64,000 nt of DNA, taken from Litoditis marina. Lineage: Eukaryota > Nematoda > Chromadorea > Rhabditida > Rhabditidae. The stretch lies in the NCBI GenBank assembly GCA_964036275.1, contig OZ038435.1:34041728-34105727 (forward strand), written 5' to 3'. The translations under genes and the position numbers were made by a program. Below, piece by piece: positions 22,901 through 36,500 of this stretch (its first letter is position 1; every line of letters starts with the position of its first letter). The notes under the pieces are model-generated. The model was not told where the DNA came from. It saw nothing but the letters and a program-made list of their open reading frames with translations, and searched no databases.

Positions 22901-25900
22901 TCAGAGGGTTTTACAGCTTAATTCTTCATATTTCGCGAAAGTGATGTCCTTTTTTAACAACCCCTATGGTCGTGTTTCATGTACCCATTTAGGGACTAAC
23001 TTATTTTATGGTGAACTTTTCAGACCTCAGCGGACAAGACAAGCACTTCAAAATATAGGTAAGTGAAGTTAAAACTTCCTTAAATCAGTATTTTTAGCTA
23101 TTCGACTGATGTGAAAATCAGTTTAAGCATTCGATACATATATTAGTGTTTCATATATAGGGGTGGTTTGCACATTTTTGAAGAGAGTGATTCATTATCA
23201 TTATGATCAAAACTGAATACACGACATCCAGCTAGCGCAAGAGCTTCCTTTTGCTTTTTCTCAGCGTACTCGTTCCAGAAGTCCATGCAAATCGGAAGCG
23301 CCTCTCGTCACTGTTGCTAGACCAGGTAGGTTTTTTCTTGTACACGTTGTTCTTTCTAGTTCAGAATTTGATTCGCACTCCTCACACCAGTAAAGTAACC
23401 TTTTTATAGAACTACCTCAGTTTTTTTTAGTTGGGGAAGATAGAGAGCTCTTATTTGAATTTTCAGGCTATTCAGCGAAGTTTGTATCATTTCATTTTTA
23501 TAATCTAATTTTGTTTCACTATCAAATTTAGTCTGTAGTATGAGAAATAATTTCAGTGATCACAACGGGTCCTATCGATGTGGCTTCTACATCCACTCGT
23601 ATAGGAAGCGGTTGGGTTTCCGAAACGACCGCACGCCCAGCAAAGAATTCCAATATCATCAGTGCACAGGTACGTTTATCAAACAGCCAAGTTTTTGGTT
23701 AAAACATCTAGGATATCTCATAATTATACGTGATTGTCCTGACTCTTCTGCTGAAAAGCGGACACTTTCATGAGCCATTGTACGCGCTGAGGACTGAGTT
23801 TCAAACTATGGTTTTCGAAAAATCAGCTATTTTTCTTGGAACAAATAACATTGCTTGACGGAGCATTTTTGAAACGGGACCCTGTTGGGTTCTTTCTTTA
23901 TCGAGAACCGTTTTTATTTCAGATTGAGAGGCATATCATCCAGAAGCGCGCAGTAGATTCATCCTGCCACTTCAACATTCGTCCTCTTGTTGAAGATGTG
24001 AGTTATATCTCTTTTTTTTTCAAAAAGTGTAAAAGATCTTATTTTGCTATACTTTTCACTTCTGTTCTGTATATAATTCATGATATTATAAACTTGCTAG
24101 TGAGTTTACTCCTACTTTCACTCCGTTATTACTTTTGAGACAACATTTCCAAAAGTCACAATCTTTTCGGTCTCTCACATTGTGTGCTACTGCGTTTGAT
24201 TTTTCTATTTTTATTCGTGAATGTGATCAGGAACATCACCTTATTATAGGTTGAGAGGCCGACGATTGAGCAGAAGCCGCCATTCAGCCGTCACGACTTT
24301 CGTCCTCATGTGGAAGACGTGAGTGAATAATATATATTAGTAATGGTAAAGGTGCTACACCTATTAATTTATTCATTTTTAACAATTAATAACCTACGAT
24401 AGACATGTAATCAGTGTTCGATACAAACACCATAGTATCTTTATGTTTCCCTCCTCAAGTTTCATACATACTTCTGCAAGATGATCAAACTACAATAGTA
24501 GGTAGTAGGAGAACTAACAGCATAGCGTGACTGTTCGCTATCGCCAATGCGATATCGGTTATTTCTGTTAACGAATTGTATGTTAATTGTACGAATTGTA
24601 CCTCTTTTCCTTGAATATTTGTCTTTTAAATCCCGCCGTACTTACAAAATAGTGTGCGAAGCGATAGACGCAGGACGGGTCAAGTTGCCGGGATATTTCA
24701 GCATAATCGCGTTGGAAATCCAGTGTCTCTTTTCAGAATGAGGAATATCCGCCCCTGCCGGCTGATCACTGGTCTAATTTCCTCGACTCTTCGGACTCCG
24801 GGTCTAGTCTCTTCGATGGCGAGGGGGGTATGGACGGGCCGGGTGAGTGATCGTACTCATGGGTGGAATAGTGTAGATTCGAAGGTCGGCCGAGTTGTGC
24901 AAGAAACGAAGTTATAGGTCCCCTCAAGGTAATTTTTCATAAACTGCAGCAATTTCGGAATAGTTGTGGGTCCCTTAGCCCAGACAAGGCAAAAGTCAAA
25001 GATACACAACGGTTATTAACAATAAACACACCTACCACAGACGACAATATAGCTCCCGGAAGCCCTGTATACGGAATACGTCCCTTGGATGCCGTAGATG
25101 ACAGCTGGTTACAACCTGCCACGTCAATTCCGGAACGGTTGGTTCTTTTTCAATGTAACAAAACATTTAATTATATGGCGTTTACTATTTGATCATTGAT
25201 CACTCTCTCTGACTCTTTCTCTATTATTTCTTCATCGCAAACCATTTTCTTGTTTTCTGTTAAACCTGTTATTAAGTTTGATAACGCATGGAGGAAAGTC
25301 TAGGTGTCTCTTTCTTTAAATTTATATTCGGGCGAGTTTCAAGTTTCACGTTGACAAAGCATAGAATGAGTTCACTCAGTAATTAAAAAAGAAACTATCA
25401 TTTACAGGAAATCGGATGCGGTTGAAGCCAAAGAAAAGACCGCACCCACGCAGAAAAACGTGAGATTTGACCTGGATGGTCCCGCTCGAGCTCGTACTTC
25501 CAAACGAACGACTTCTCTTACAGGTATGTCACTGATTACCTTCACAAAGCCAAAATCCCTTCCAGTGGAAGTTTACAACTGGTGCTGGGCGTAAAAAGTA
25601 ACGGGTTGCAGAAATAAGAGAATTGAATAGAAATCCCTTAAAAGAACTAATGGATCCACGACTAAGTCGATGATGTTTCTTATCGGGTACTTTTCTGACC
25701 TTTGTCAGCCAACGCCGCGATACTTTTCTATTATGTCAGTATGAACATTAAACTTATGTGAATCCTTCGATAAATTTATACATCATCAAGTTGTAAGTTT
25801 TCTACAAAGAGGAACCGTTTTTCGGTTCAGAAACCTCAAGTGTCTTTGTTTTTCTTCGAAAAGATCCAATTGGGCTACCTTTTGTAGAAAAGGAAGCTGG

Positions 25901-26636
25901 TTTTTCAGTCTTTTCACTATCCTAGTAACTTTACCCTAGTATGCATACTTTCCAGCACAAGGCGTGGGTATTGCGAAATCGACGGATTCGCTGATGCTGC
26001 CTGGCGTGGTGTCGTCACCTAGCCGTCGAGTGGCGGAGGAGAACAGGGACGCGGGATACGCCCTGCGCAGCCTTACCACCAATTCGAAACGATTGCACGC
26101 TGAAGAGCAGGAGGTAATACTCACACACCAGTAAGGAATGATTCTCCAAAAGGGAGCCCGTTTTTTATAATCAAAAACGTGAAGGCTTTGGATTTTTCAT
26201 CATAAATAGGCCATGTTTCGCGATAATGACGAAAAAAGAGAAGAAGTGGGTAAGGAATGAAACCTTGTTTTCTCTGAGAACACTTCAGTAACGTTTGGTT
26301 CTTCATCTCTTTGAGTTCGAAATGTAATTCTATTGAATTCAGACGAAACCTGATGTGATCTCACCGCGAGCCAAAAGGAGATCAGTCACTGGTGAGTTTT
26401 ACCGATGTATTTAACATTGTTGGTTTTCTGGAACGCTGTAAGTACATATAATTATTAGGAAATTCGTTCTTGCAGAACTCTTTTGTGTGCGTCAATATTG
26501 TAGTTAATGCCAGAGTACCAGAGTGATTATTGTGTAGACGTATTCGTGTTTGATTTTCTCTGAAAATGTTTCCTGCTTTTTGTTACCGTTTTGACTTGTG
26601 ATTTGCGTTTTTTCAGTGAGAAGCCCCAAGAGCTGA
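19937..26636 (+). CDS. Candidate POT1-like OB-fold telomere protein with long disordered tail
   Basis: Exons: 19937-20029, 20696-20876, 21365-21519, 21903-21970, 22269-22375, 23024-23058, 23279-23325, 23557-23669, 23923-23997, 24250-24318, 24737-24846, 25408-25523, 25956-26113, 26343-26391, 26617-26636. All phases agree except exon 1 to 2: a small exon of length 3n+2 is probably missing between 20030 and 20695. The donor at 24847 (GTGATC) was chosen over a better GTGAGT only to keep frame. The N-terminal part (CIPDFRSIPHYRLKYFNCVAQ start, then RDSFVDVILYGEWA, SGDVIVLSNVHV, FVLHNGSS, YRRGIHKLPEGY) has the strand pattern and GD[IV]I.L..V signature of Telo_bind/POT1 OB folds, which bind single-stranded telomeric DNA. 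The remaining ~300 residues are rich in Ser, Pro and charge, ending KRRSVTVRSPKS (nuclear-localisation-like). The gene is well supported, the function is inference. Confidence 0.7.
20056..20112. repeat. Half copy of a GGTTACC/AACCGG fold-back
   Basis: Contains AACCGGTTAGGTTACC and ACCCGGTTACATTAAGAATT, matching one arm of the elements at 40716-40962 and 55278-55465. Lies in intron 1 of the OB-fold gene. Confidence 0.6.
22652..22903 (+). repeat. Direct duplication of about 110 bp
   Basis: Copy 1 (22652-22762) and copy 2 (22794-22903) both begin AGCGAACCGACTTCTTTG, include GATGCTCAGTTTAGTATGCA and end AATATGAAATTCA, apparently differing only in the length of an A run. A short AT-rich spacer separates them. 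In an intron of the OB-fold gene; likely a recent local duplication. Confidence 0.85.
23923..24318 (+). repeat. Tandemly duplicated coding exon in the OB-fold gene
   Basis: Exon 23923-23997 encodes IERHIIQKR...HFNIRPLVED and exon 24250-24318 encodes VERPTIEQK...RHDFRPHVED. Both are phase 0-0, both end at GTGAGT donors, and they share the pattern [IV]ER..I.QK....R..FRP.VED, so one arose from the other. Because each is phase 0-0, either could be skipped without frameshift. Confidence 0.75.
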
Positions 26637-26849
26637 ATGGACACTGTGATGAAGATGTAATCAATTTTCTATGGAAATTTGTGTGTGAATCTCCCGTTTG
26701 ATCTTTTGAACTTTTATTGGATCTCGATTTTGATACCCCAAGTTGTTTCATACTCACCTGTATCATTATTCACAACCACATATTTGTTTATTGTTTTGGT
26801 TTTCTCCGTTGTAATTGAACATAATATTCCATTCATTTCCTTTTTGTTT

Positions 26850-26855
26850 AATAAA
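26850..26855 (+). terminator. Poly(A) signal of the OB-fold gene
   Basis: AATAAA in GTTTAATAAAGTTTAC about 214 bases past the stop codon; the only such signal nearby. Confidence 0.5.
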
Positions 26856-26992
26856 GTTTACATACGAACATGTTTAATAAGAGCTATCTTGTTTTGGTAA
26901 AACATTTGAATGATCTTCTTTTTATCCGGACCGTCTTGTTCTTTCCCTTTTTGTTATGAATTCGCCAAACTTCTTCTCCCTTGCTGGTCTGA

Positions 26993-27180
26993 ATACTGTG
27001 GGATATTCCGTCTACTCAGAACAAGCGTCGTTGCAAAACAGTAAATTACTGTTTATACAGCGTGGCTGTCATATGTATTGATTTTCTCTCTCGTCGTCTG
27101 GCGTCTCTTCGGGGCACACTATATCTCTAGATTTGTTGCAATACAGTTTCGACCAAACGCGAATCTGTAATTAACAGAGC
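26993..27180 (+). repeat. Intact copy of a repeat interrupted elsewhere by a retroelement
   Basis: Contains GTCTACTCAGAACAAGC, AAACAGTAAATTACTGTTTA, GCGTGGCTGTC, GGCACACTATATC and GTTTCGACCAAACGCGAATC in this order without a gap. The inverted copy at 48575-49015 has the same order but an insertion of about 235 bp between TTTATACAG and CGTGGCTGTC. Confidence 0.8.
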
Positions 27181-27734
27181 GCGTTCCGAGTAGGACCTTT
27201 TTTGACTTCAATGGACAAGTGGATCCTTGTATGGAATAGTACTGTAGGATTCGCATACCCTCAGCAAATGCCTGAAAAAGAATATCGGATCCTAGAATAG
27301 GTCGGACCCTGTCTGAGTTCTAGTTAGAGTTCCACTGGTAAAATTAGCAGACTCTCAGCATTTTGCAAAGTGAAGGGATCCAACTACAAGCAGCAAATTG
27401 GTACTATTGTAGGATTCGCCAGTCCTCAGCGCTAAAATAATTGCTGCAATAGGGTTTCATGTCTAAGTTTTAGTTTCGCTTGCGTACACAACATAGTGCC
27501 AGCATTGTAAATAAAATTTGAAGGGATCAAACTACAAGAGTCACGTGAGTGTGTGATCCGGAATTGTTTTGATCAACGTTTCTATAGTTCAAATCATTGT
27601 CACTGGATGCCTTCAGTACACATTCTAACTTTCCAATGATGTAATAGGGATTGAGAATCGACTACGAGAATTGCACTCTCACCGATAACAATTGAGTCAA
27701 TGGAACAAACTGTAGTGGTACTGTATGCGTCTCA

Positions 27735-29485
27735 CTAGAAAAGGGAAACAATAGAACTCTTCTCTAATGACCAACACACCTTCAAGACGACATTCAGACC
27801 GGCATCCGTTATTTCCGGAGCACTCTTGAGGACCATCACTTTTGCTTTCGACTGAACCAGCTGATGGTCAGATATTGCGCACAACGAATCGATGCGAATA
27901 CACTTGCTCTGGAAAGACTATATGACGTGGACGAATCTTCGTTGTAGTTTGGTATGTATGCACACATTATTAACAAATTGCAATCGAGAAGCTACAGCAT
28001 CAAACTAAACACACAGTAGTTTACGCCGTGTAATTGAATATGCACCGGTTACGCTTGCTTTGGAAAAATCCTATACATGCCGAATGGTAGACCAACTGAC
28101 TGGTAACATGGGGGGTTATAATAAGTTGTAGTTGTATCTGTATACTTATTAGAAATCGAGAATGCTAACTGAAATAAATGAGGATATCTGACTATGAATA
28201 CTGCTGATCTGACCAACTTGCACCGTTTTGTCTTCTTTTTCCTGAGCCAGGTACTACGTTTCACTCATTCGTAGGCCCTTACAGTACGCGGCAGGTACTG
28301 GGATACCGATATCGTTTTCACAGTTTTCTACGTTTCATGTGAATACTGGGTTTACTTATTGAATTTTTCGTGTGTACTGACCTTTTTAATAACGGGTAGA
28401 TCGAAAAATCCGTTATCAAATGAGGCGGTGGTCCCGTTGAATGTCCAGTGAGAAGTACCGATCATTGAAACTAGATCATAGAACCTGAAATTACATTACT
28501 TTTGGATGGGGAGCGAGTAAAATAATTTCATACCCCTGAGGTGGCTTTCAGAATTCCTTAAATGACTTACTGTTCATTTTCGCAGGTAAACCAGCAGTTG
28601 CGCAGAGATGCTTTGTTGATCTTCATTTTCAGCTGAGAAAGGGTCTTCAGGAAAAAGTTCATCAGATCTGCTGTGAAGGTGCACTGAAAACTTGTTTTCA
28701 ACTCGTAAACGAATATTTGATGATATTTCACGTGAACCGTGGAGAAACCGTCCCTGTGAACTTGAAAATTGTACGTTTTTCGAACTCTTTAAGAGGTGTT
28801 TGATCTCCCGTAGAAAAAGTCCAAATGTGTCAAAATTGCGCATTTCACATCCATCGTACACGCTGAAGAAAATAATTTCCTCGTTGTATACTTTACAAAG
28901 TGTTCAAGATGTTAACCACGTTACAAAACTACTTTGATGTTTCTCAGGCGAAAAATAATTAGAAAAACTGTCGAAAACATACATCAATCAGTTCGAATCT
29001 TTCGACGACTGCGTTCTTCAAGTGATCTTCAGCGTCTACCAGTGGGAAATGAATGGACTTTGAAGCAGGAGGAACCATTTCCACTTCGGTCTGAAACAAA
29101 TTTTTTTTCGCGGTCTCACTGGTTTCAAGGTTGATATTGCAAATCAGTCAGCTTGTTTGTAACTTTAGTACTATCTACATTTTCTTCGCTCTTACTTCGA
29201 GGTTATAACGTAGGATGATTATAGGCATGAATAATGCAAACGATTCCAATGTGCCGGGAAAGTATTTGTTGATTCTAGATCAGAAAACATTGAAATCTGA
29301 GGCCCGATATAACTTTTTAGGTTTCTACCAATTCATATGTATCCAACTCTGAAAACATTCGGAATAGGTGGGGGAGGTTCTATTGTAGAAGTTCTGATGA
29401 ATCTCACATCATTTTTTATGATGACCTTCTGAAGTGTTGATGTTGACGTGGCTGGATGTTCGGAATGAGGTTCAATAGACGACAT
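27735..29485 (-). CDS. Nematode protein of unknown function, weakly F-box-associated-like
   Basis: Five minus-strand exons with agreeing phases: 29485-29408, 29090-28983, 28683-28571, 28484-28382 and 27908-27780. The last either reads on to a TAG at 27735-27737 or is spliced to an exon I could not find. The ATG follows GGTTCAG by one base. The product (about 190 residues) starts with a short Ser/Thr-rich leader, then CTFTADLMNFFLKTLSQLKM, SLRNCWF, FYDLVSMIGTSHWTFNGTTA, FDLPVIKKSKCIRIDSL and MVLKSAPEITDAGLNVVLK. The spaced Leu/Ile pattern with DL, S-x-x-x-x-VLKS.P and LN.VLK resembles F-box-associated (FBA_2/FTH-type) regions of Caenorhabditis F-box proteins, but no F-box is visible. The function guess is weak. 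Confidence 0.55.
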
Positions 29486-29804
29486 TCTGAACCACAAAAA
29501 TGTCGAAAGAAAATACATTATAACTGAGTTGTAGTCAGATCTGAGTCTGTATTTTGAGATGAATCAACGATCAACCTACAAACACCACAGAATGAAAAAC
29601 GTTTATAGCTAGCCAGTTATTCTGGAAAATCTATTACGTTTCACCGATCGAAAATCTTGTACAATTGTCTTTCGATCTTTGTTTTTCTCATGAATAAGCA
29701 GACTATAAGGGTGAATGTTTTGTTTATTCATAGTGACAACAATTGCGAACAAAATAATAAAGCTTGAGTTCTTTTTCTTAACCCGGAGACGTGAAACATT
29801 CACT

Positions 29805-29860
<56 letters not shown>

Positions 29861-30595
29861 GCTGAACCAAGTTGTGAAATTCGAGAGATAACCAAATTGG
29901 GAGAATTTAGTTATAGAGTTCGTCACTTATGACAGAAGGGAATGAATGATAATTTTAAGTTCCTTTGAACTTTGAACTTGCAGTTTTTGAATATTATAAA
30001 TTAGCGCTCAGCGCATAAAACAAGGATGTCAAATTCGTCGTAAATTCATTATGCCGTTGTTTCAAAACAACGCCGTCAAGAGTTCAAAAAACAGAGGAAG
30101 TTGAGTTCATTTCGCTCTTTCAGTTAGTCTCTTTCTCTGTTTATTTCTGTCTTTCTCTCTCTTACATACACTTCTCTCCCACTCCTCTCTCCTCCTCCTC
30201 TCGCGCTCTCTCTCTCTTTCGACTCTCTACTTTGCGAGATCCCAGACAACGAGCGCGCCAATCGATATTTGCTAAATTCATGACAACACAACACTTGGCG
30301 ACAGTTGTTTTTCTCTGTTTACCTCCTCCATCCTTCGACTTTCTTCAAATAATCAATTGCAATTAATTGATGAATATTATTTGCGAAATGTTTAATCTCT
30401 TCAATGTTATGATATTATTGCTGTTCACCACCAGTTCACCTACTTGCTTCGTTATTAAAACTTGCGATTTTTTAATTTGTTCTATAACTCAATCATCTCA
30501 GCTGCTATCTTATTGCTTGAAAACACTCATATAATTATTTCAGGAAAATATTTTTGACATATTGCTCCTTCTTCATGTAAAGTGAACTGCCGTGG
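29486..30595. other. Divergent promoter region with CT microsatellite
   Basis: Lies between the minus-strand gene ending at 29485 and plus-strand ALG11. It contains an uninterrupted CT dinucleotide run (about 29809-29858), a second pyrimidine-rich stretch (about 30120-30230), and an ATTATTTCAG acceptor at 30532-30542, the likely trans-splice site for ALG11. CT-rich tracts are common in Caenorhabditis promoters. No exon is seen. Confidence 0.55.
29809..29858 (+). repeat. CT dinucleotide microsatellite
   Basis: About 25 units of CT without interruption. Confidence 0.95.
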
Positions 30596-33500
30596 ATGTT
30601 TACTGAAACTAACGTCATGATCTACACGGTTGCATTCCTGATCTCGCTCCTTCTTATTTTACGGAGAAAACGGTATGTTTACTTCATAATACCTACGGGG
30701 TGAATGGTCACAAATATCTTTTTGAATATAGTGCTTATTTGTGATTTGTAGTCCGACCGGCCTTATTCAGTTTATTACTTAATTGTTGTTCCCGAAAATT
30801 TTCAAACTTCCAACAGGAGACTTGGAATAGTTCTATCAATCGCCTAGATTGGACGTTTTCGAGGTGCATTCTTCGTTCTTTGCTTTCCGACGAGCGCCGA
30901 ACCGGGCAATGTAGGAATGTAGAAATTGGTAAAATGTGATTAGCTTTCTTCTAACCTGGCTCGGTACCACATGGTTCTCAAAAATCGAAACGTCAGTTTT
31001 ACCATTTACCTTTATATTTCTGTTTACAGACAGGCGAAGGTGGTGGCCTTTTTCCATCCCTACTGCAATGCGGGTGGAGGCGGTGAAAGGGTGTTGTGGT
31101 GCGCCGTTCGGGCGATGCAGAAAAAGTAGGTTGTTGACATCGGAATCGTTCAGTTGATCTATGTAGAATTGTTTTTAGGGTTGTTCTGAAATATCAGAAA
31201 TAGAGTGATTCCTTCCAAATTCGTAGTTTCGCGATCTTACTCCGTAGTCAGTGCACCAAAAAGAACGACCTAACTGTAATCTAGGCATCCAGCAGTTACC
31301 CTATTTTTATAAGTAGGCCGCGGGTCCGCGGGCCTGCCTGTACCGTTGATTTGTTGTTAGTGCTTGATTATATCCTCATCTTCAGGAGTCAGGAGTGAGT
31401 TTTATATTATAAAATATCGTTTTGTAGATGGCCTGATTACAAGTACATGGTCTATTCCGGAGACACAACCGCCTCAAAAGAACAAATTCTCATGAAAGCT
31501 AAGCAGCGCTTCGGAATTGAGGTTGATCCATCAAACGTGGAGTTTGTCTTCCTACGGTTAGTGATATCCTTGTTTTCGTTTACGCCACAATTTGTCGTCC
31601 TTATATATGTAGAATATAGTCATCTTTTCAATTTTGACAGAAAGAGAGTATCTTTTTTTGAGCGATTCATTTGACGTTGGTGGATAGGTATGATGATATC
31701 CAATATCCATTCTCTTTTTCTCATTGCTGTGTTTAACAATTGATCACATTAAGGTGCGACTAATCTTTACAACCTAAGCCGTTTTTTGCTTCGAATACGG
31801 CTAATTTCATGATCTTGCAGGAAAATAAGCAAATCTAACCTAGTTCGGCGAAAGAGAGTCAATTTTTTGAATTGTTTTGGCTGTTTCGACCTCTTCAGTA
31901 ATATATGATCTTCCTTCACAGGTTACGTCGTTTGGTAGAGGCAGACCTGTATCCCCGCTTCACCCTTCTTCTACAGACCATAGCTGGCTTCTTTCTCGGA
32001 CTCGAAGCGCTGTGGAAAGTCAACCCAGAGGTTTTTTTTGTTTGATTTATTTTTCTGCCCAACCCATTTAATTTCCAGTAGAAGTTACTGAAACACATTC
32101 AATTTGTGTTGGTTTTTTTTATTGTTTCGAATGATGAATATTGACCGAAACATAGTTCATAAATCATAATCACGCGAAAATGAAAATTGAAAACTGCATT
32201 TTTCGCGTTGTAAGAATTATATGAATGTCAATGTTATTCTTATTGTGCCTTTAATCGATAGTTCTGTTCTCACACCTGGCAATTTTCCAGATCTTCATCG
32301 ACAGCATGGGGTATCCGTTCTGCCTACCTCTATTCAAATGGATAGCAGGAAGTAAAGTAGTGGCCTACGTCCACTATCCTACTATATCGTGTGGTCAGTT
32401 TTTTTTATTATGTTTCATTTATCACAACTCGTACTGGTATTGAGGAAAGAGTAGGATTTGAAGAGTTAAACATTCTTTTCTGGCAAAATCGAAACTTTAG
32501 AAGTTACTGGTCCCTTCATGTAATTTTCATGTAGACTTAATTTTTCTCAGTTATGTATTCCACCTGTATGGTGTTAAGAAAGTTAGTAATCTCCCGGTTT
32601 ATTAACCAGGCTACGCCACTTATTGGCTTTGGTATCTTATTTATATGTTGTAGTAATCTACTGACTACTGATTGATTTATGTTTTCCATCATTCTCGGCG
32701 TGTACTTTGACAATTTGAATTGCAGACATGATTCACCTGGTTGAGCGTAGGGAGGCCTCGTACAACAATTCTGACGTCATCGCTCAGTCTGGGGTGCTCA
32801 GTCATCTGAAACTACTCTATTATCGTATGTTTTGCAGTTTTGCTTCAATATCGATACTTTTGCACACAATTTCTACACAACAAACAGTAATTCAAGAATC
32901 GCAATTTTTTAAAGTATTCCACAGCACGATCGCGACCATTTTTATAACTTCCCAGCGCGCAAACTAGTTGTGCTTTGCATTATAGTTGAAGCCTTGCTTA
33001 CAACGACATCAGCCATTTCAGGCAAAGTTATCTTAAACTCTATTGAAATCATGATTTTATATATGATATTTATAATATTTATTCAACACATTCATGTCCT
33101 CGACACATAGTACAAACATGAACTAATGTATCCCATGGTGTTCTCTTAACTTCTTGCTTCATTGGCTTCTTGAACGATGGAGGGCAAGGTTCAGAGCGCG
33201 AAGAAACAATGGCAGATTTGACGTGAAGTTGAGGTTATGGCAATACGATCCGCGCCAGCCACGACGAGTTGGAAAGGGCTCTCTGGGTAGTTCGCCGGGA
33301 GAGACCTGTAGGAATACGCAGTATTGGGATGGAAACAGGGAAGGGGAGACAATCAACCAGTCGGTGGCCGAACAAGAATAGAAAGTCTTTATATATTTAT
33401 ATATGACGGATTCATATTACCTTACTTGATTTTTTCGTTTCCAGGACTGTTTACCTTTGTATATGGACTTGCTTATTTATATATGACGGATTCATATTAC

Positions 33501-36500
33501 CTTACTTGATTTTTTCGTTTCCAGGACTGTTTGCCTTTGTATATGGACTTGCTGGAAAGGCGTGTGATGCTGTTATGGTAAATGGCAGGTATGTCCCGTT
33601 CACATCTACGCAAACTCAGTCTGCAATTATTTTGCTTTTTTGATTGAGTAAAGTTAAATTTTACGTATTTACCATCGAAAGTGGAGTTCTTCTGGATGAA
33701 TAAAACTGGAGCTCGACAAAAACTTTCCTGATAAAATGAAGAAAAATGAAGATACCTCGGTATTTGGTAAGATTGACCGAATAGCCAGAGAAAACAGGCC
33801 ACGTTTTTGCCAAAAACGAGTCACGTGTTTGAACCTCAAAACACTCCTTTTTGTCGAATAGTCGTACTTTGGTGTGGTATGGTGTTTATAGTTTGCTAGT
33901 TTGCTTCCACGGCATTGTGATCGTTGTTCAAAATTCTGCTGTGTATGCAGATGAAACTAGTTCAGATATTGCTACATTTTATCATAATATTTACTGTCAT
34001 ATGCCAGTAAGATCCGACTATTCGACAGAACGTAGTACGTTTTTAGCTTCACACTTCACACACGTAAACATCAACGATTTTGTATCAAAAATGAACAAAT
34101 TATTGTGTTTTTGGAGAATAAGAAGTTCGGTTTTCGATTGTTTCTGACTATTAGGACAACTTTACTGGGGTATGTTTACTGTTTGTGTTTCAGCTGGACA
34201 TCCGGTCACATCGCTCGTATTTGGAAGAGAAGTGACGCCAAGATTGTCTTTCCACCGTGTGACGTGTCCAATTTTCTCATGTTGGAACAGAGTGCGGAGG
34301 AGAGGTGGGTACATTGGTCTAAACTGTTAGGCATACATTCGCAAGTTGGCTAAAAAGCCATAAAATTGTTACGTTCAGTTGGCGGTTAGTGGTTTTTGTT
34401 TCGATAAATTAGGTATAAGGTAAGCGAGTTGTGCTCTATGCACGTCGCATCTAAACCTATGCAAATATTTCCGTTTCCCTCATCATATGTACGTTTGAAA
34501 TAGTTCATCAAATAGTTTTCAATAGACTCAATGGCATAAAACATTTCGAAAGTCAGGGAGAAAAAGTGAGTGTGTGCAACAATATCAAAAAGTGAGTATG
34601 TGTATGTGTAACTAAAAATACGAATAGTTGTTTTTTTCCTCAAGACTCCCGAGTATTCTCACTCTCATGTTACCTATATTTCACATTGCAGGTTGTCCAA
34701 AGATGACGTGATTCGTATTTTATCGATTGGTCAGATTCGGCCCGAGAAGAATCATCTGCTCCAGCTGGAAGTACTGAAGGACGTACTAGCCGAGTTGGAG
34801 AAGGACGGCTCGGGCAGAACGGTACGAACAGCCAACTACTAACATCCCTGTGTAACCTCAACACTTCTCTTTCTCTCGCTCTCGTTCTTTGTCTCTGCTT
34901 TTCTTACAGATCTACTGTTGTCTTCAAATTTTATTATTTTCGTTTAACGACTTAACCACTTAACTATAATTAAGATAGTTTATACGATTACGTACTCATT
35001 TCGTACACTATTCATGTGTTGTCGTAGTTTTCTGGTTCTCCCCCCCCCCCCACTACTTCCCCCCCCCCCCCACTCCTCTCTCTTTCTCTCTCTTTCTCTC
35101 TCGTTCTCTCTCGATCCCTTTCTTCCTCTCTCCCTATACTCTCCCCCCTCTAGCTCTCCGGTTCTCCATGTCTTTCTTCTGTTCTCTCACTATTGGCTAG
35201 ATCTCTCGTCTAATCTACGTGGTAGATAGCCGCTCACAACTCGTTTTCTCTCCCATTGTCGCTTGTTCGTTCTCACTTTTCTTTTCTCTCGAGAAATTTT
35301 AGTCATAATTTTAGATTATCTAATTTCGAACACGGTCAAATCTTCATATTTTAATTTTCACAGAAAATTGAGAGATAATCAAAAAAAATTATGCCTGAAA
35401 CTCGACTTTGATGTTATCATGACTCATAACTCCAATAATCAGGAATCCAAGTTTTTTTTGAAATACGGCACTACCATTATACCATTCTATGAACTATAAT
35501 TTAACGATATCTTTGCGAAATTGACCGTGCGCTGTAGTTTGACACTCAACGCTGATTATGCAAAAAGCATGCTGTTCTCGAAAAATTCCGTATTTCCGTA
35601 TATACTGATTTCTAGGATCTTATTATTGCTCCGGCGAGAGCAGCTTTCCCTGTCACGAATTTTACGTAGATAAGTGCGTTCAGCTACTGTCACTTACATT
35701 CATAATGAGGAAGTCTGCAAGCTTCGTTCATTTCCCTCTACAGCTACACCAATTATTCCAACGATCCAACGTTATTTATTAACTATTTATTATTTACACT
35801 ACCGTATGTGAGGAAAAAACAGAAACGTGAAGTTATTATACAAATGATAATGAGCTTGTATGAACAAGCTCACCTATTTCTGCACATTTTATATTCTACT
35901 ACACGACTGTTTTGTTTCTGTTTGATCTTAAACATATTTTGAGCTCATAATCTTTTGCAAGCTATTGTTATTTTGGGGGCATTCGCATTAGACATTCAAA
36001 ACATTAGTGACGTATCGATGGCGTGTCATGCGTTTATTTTGGAATTGAATTATCCCTCGCATTGTGCTTTTTTCCATCCTGCCAGTGGCTCAATGTTCAA
36101 TTATTGTTTTCCCTATATTCCGAATCTAGTTTTGTGGGCAGAGAGCAATTATAGTTGTTACTGTAGCAGTCAGGTGTAGTCGTGAGATATTCCTAAGATT
36201 TGTTCCTTAATAGCTTTGTTGATAATAGAATTTCTCGAAATTCATGAAAATCCGGTAGTTCAGACAGCGAAACATTGTTGCTACTTGCTACCTGGAACGG
36301 GACCTTTCATCGGGTTAGAAGTAGAAGGTCATAGGTCAACCAAGTTATCTTTAAAGTAAGATCATATGAGCTCCTCAGCGTAACGGGTGGTTGAATGCGA
36401 CAATCCACAAAGTTGCCCCACGCGTTCACCAGTGAGGTGTTATTCTACGGGAAAGAGTCCGTTCTCCTTTTCACCGACGTGAAATCTGTTGATTTTGCAT

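Larger units (their letters stand above)
26637..27734. other. Intergenic region between converging genes
   Basis: Contains the 3' UTR of the OB-fold gene with a poly(A) signal at 26850-26855, an uninterrupted copy (about 26993-27180) of a repeat that is split at 48.6-49.0 kb, and a diverged direct repeat of about 165 bp (about 27239-27400 and 27401-27558; units start near TGTAGGATTCGC and end GAAGGGATC.AACTACAAG). No exon is supported. Confidence 0.55.
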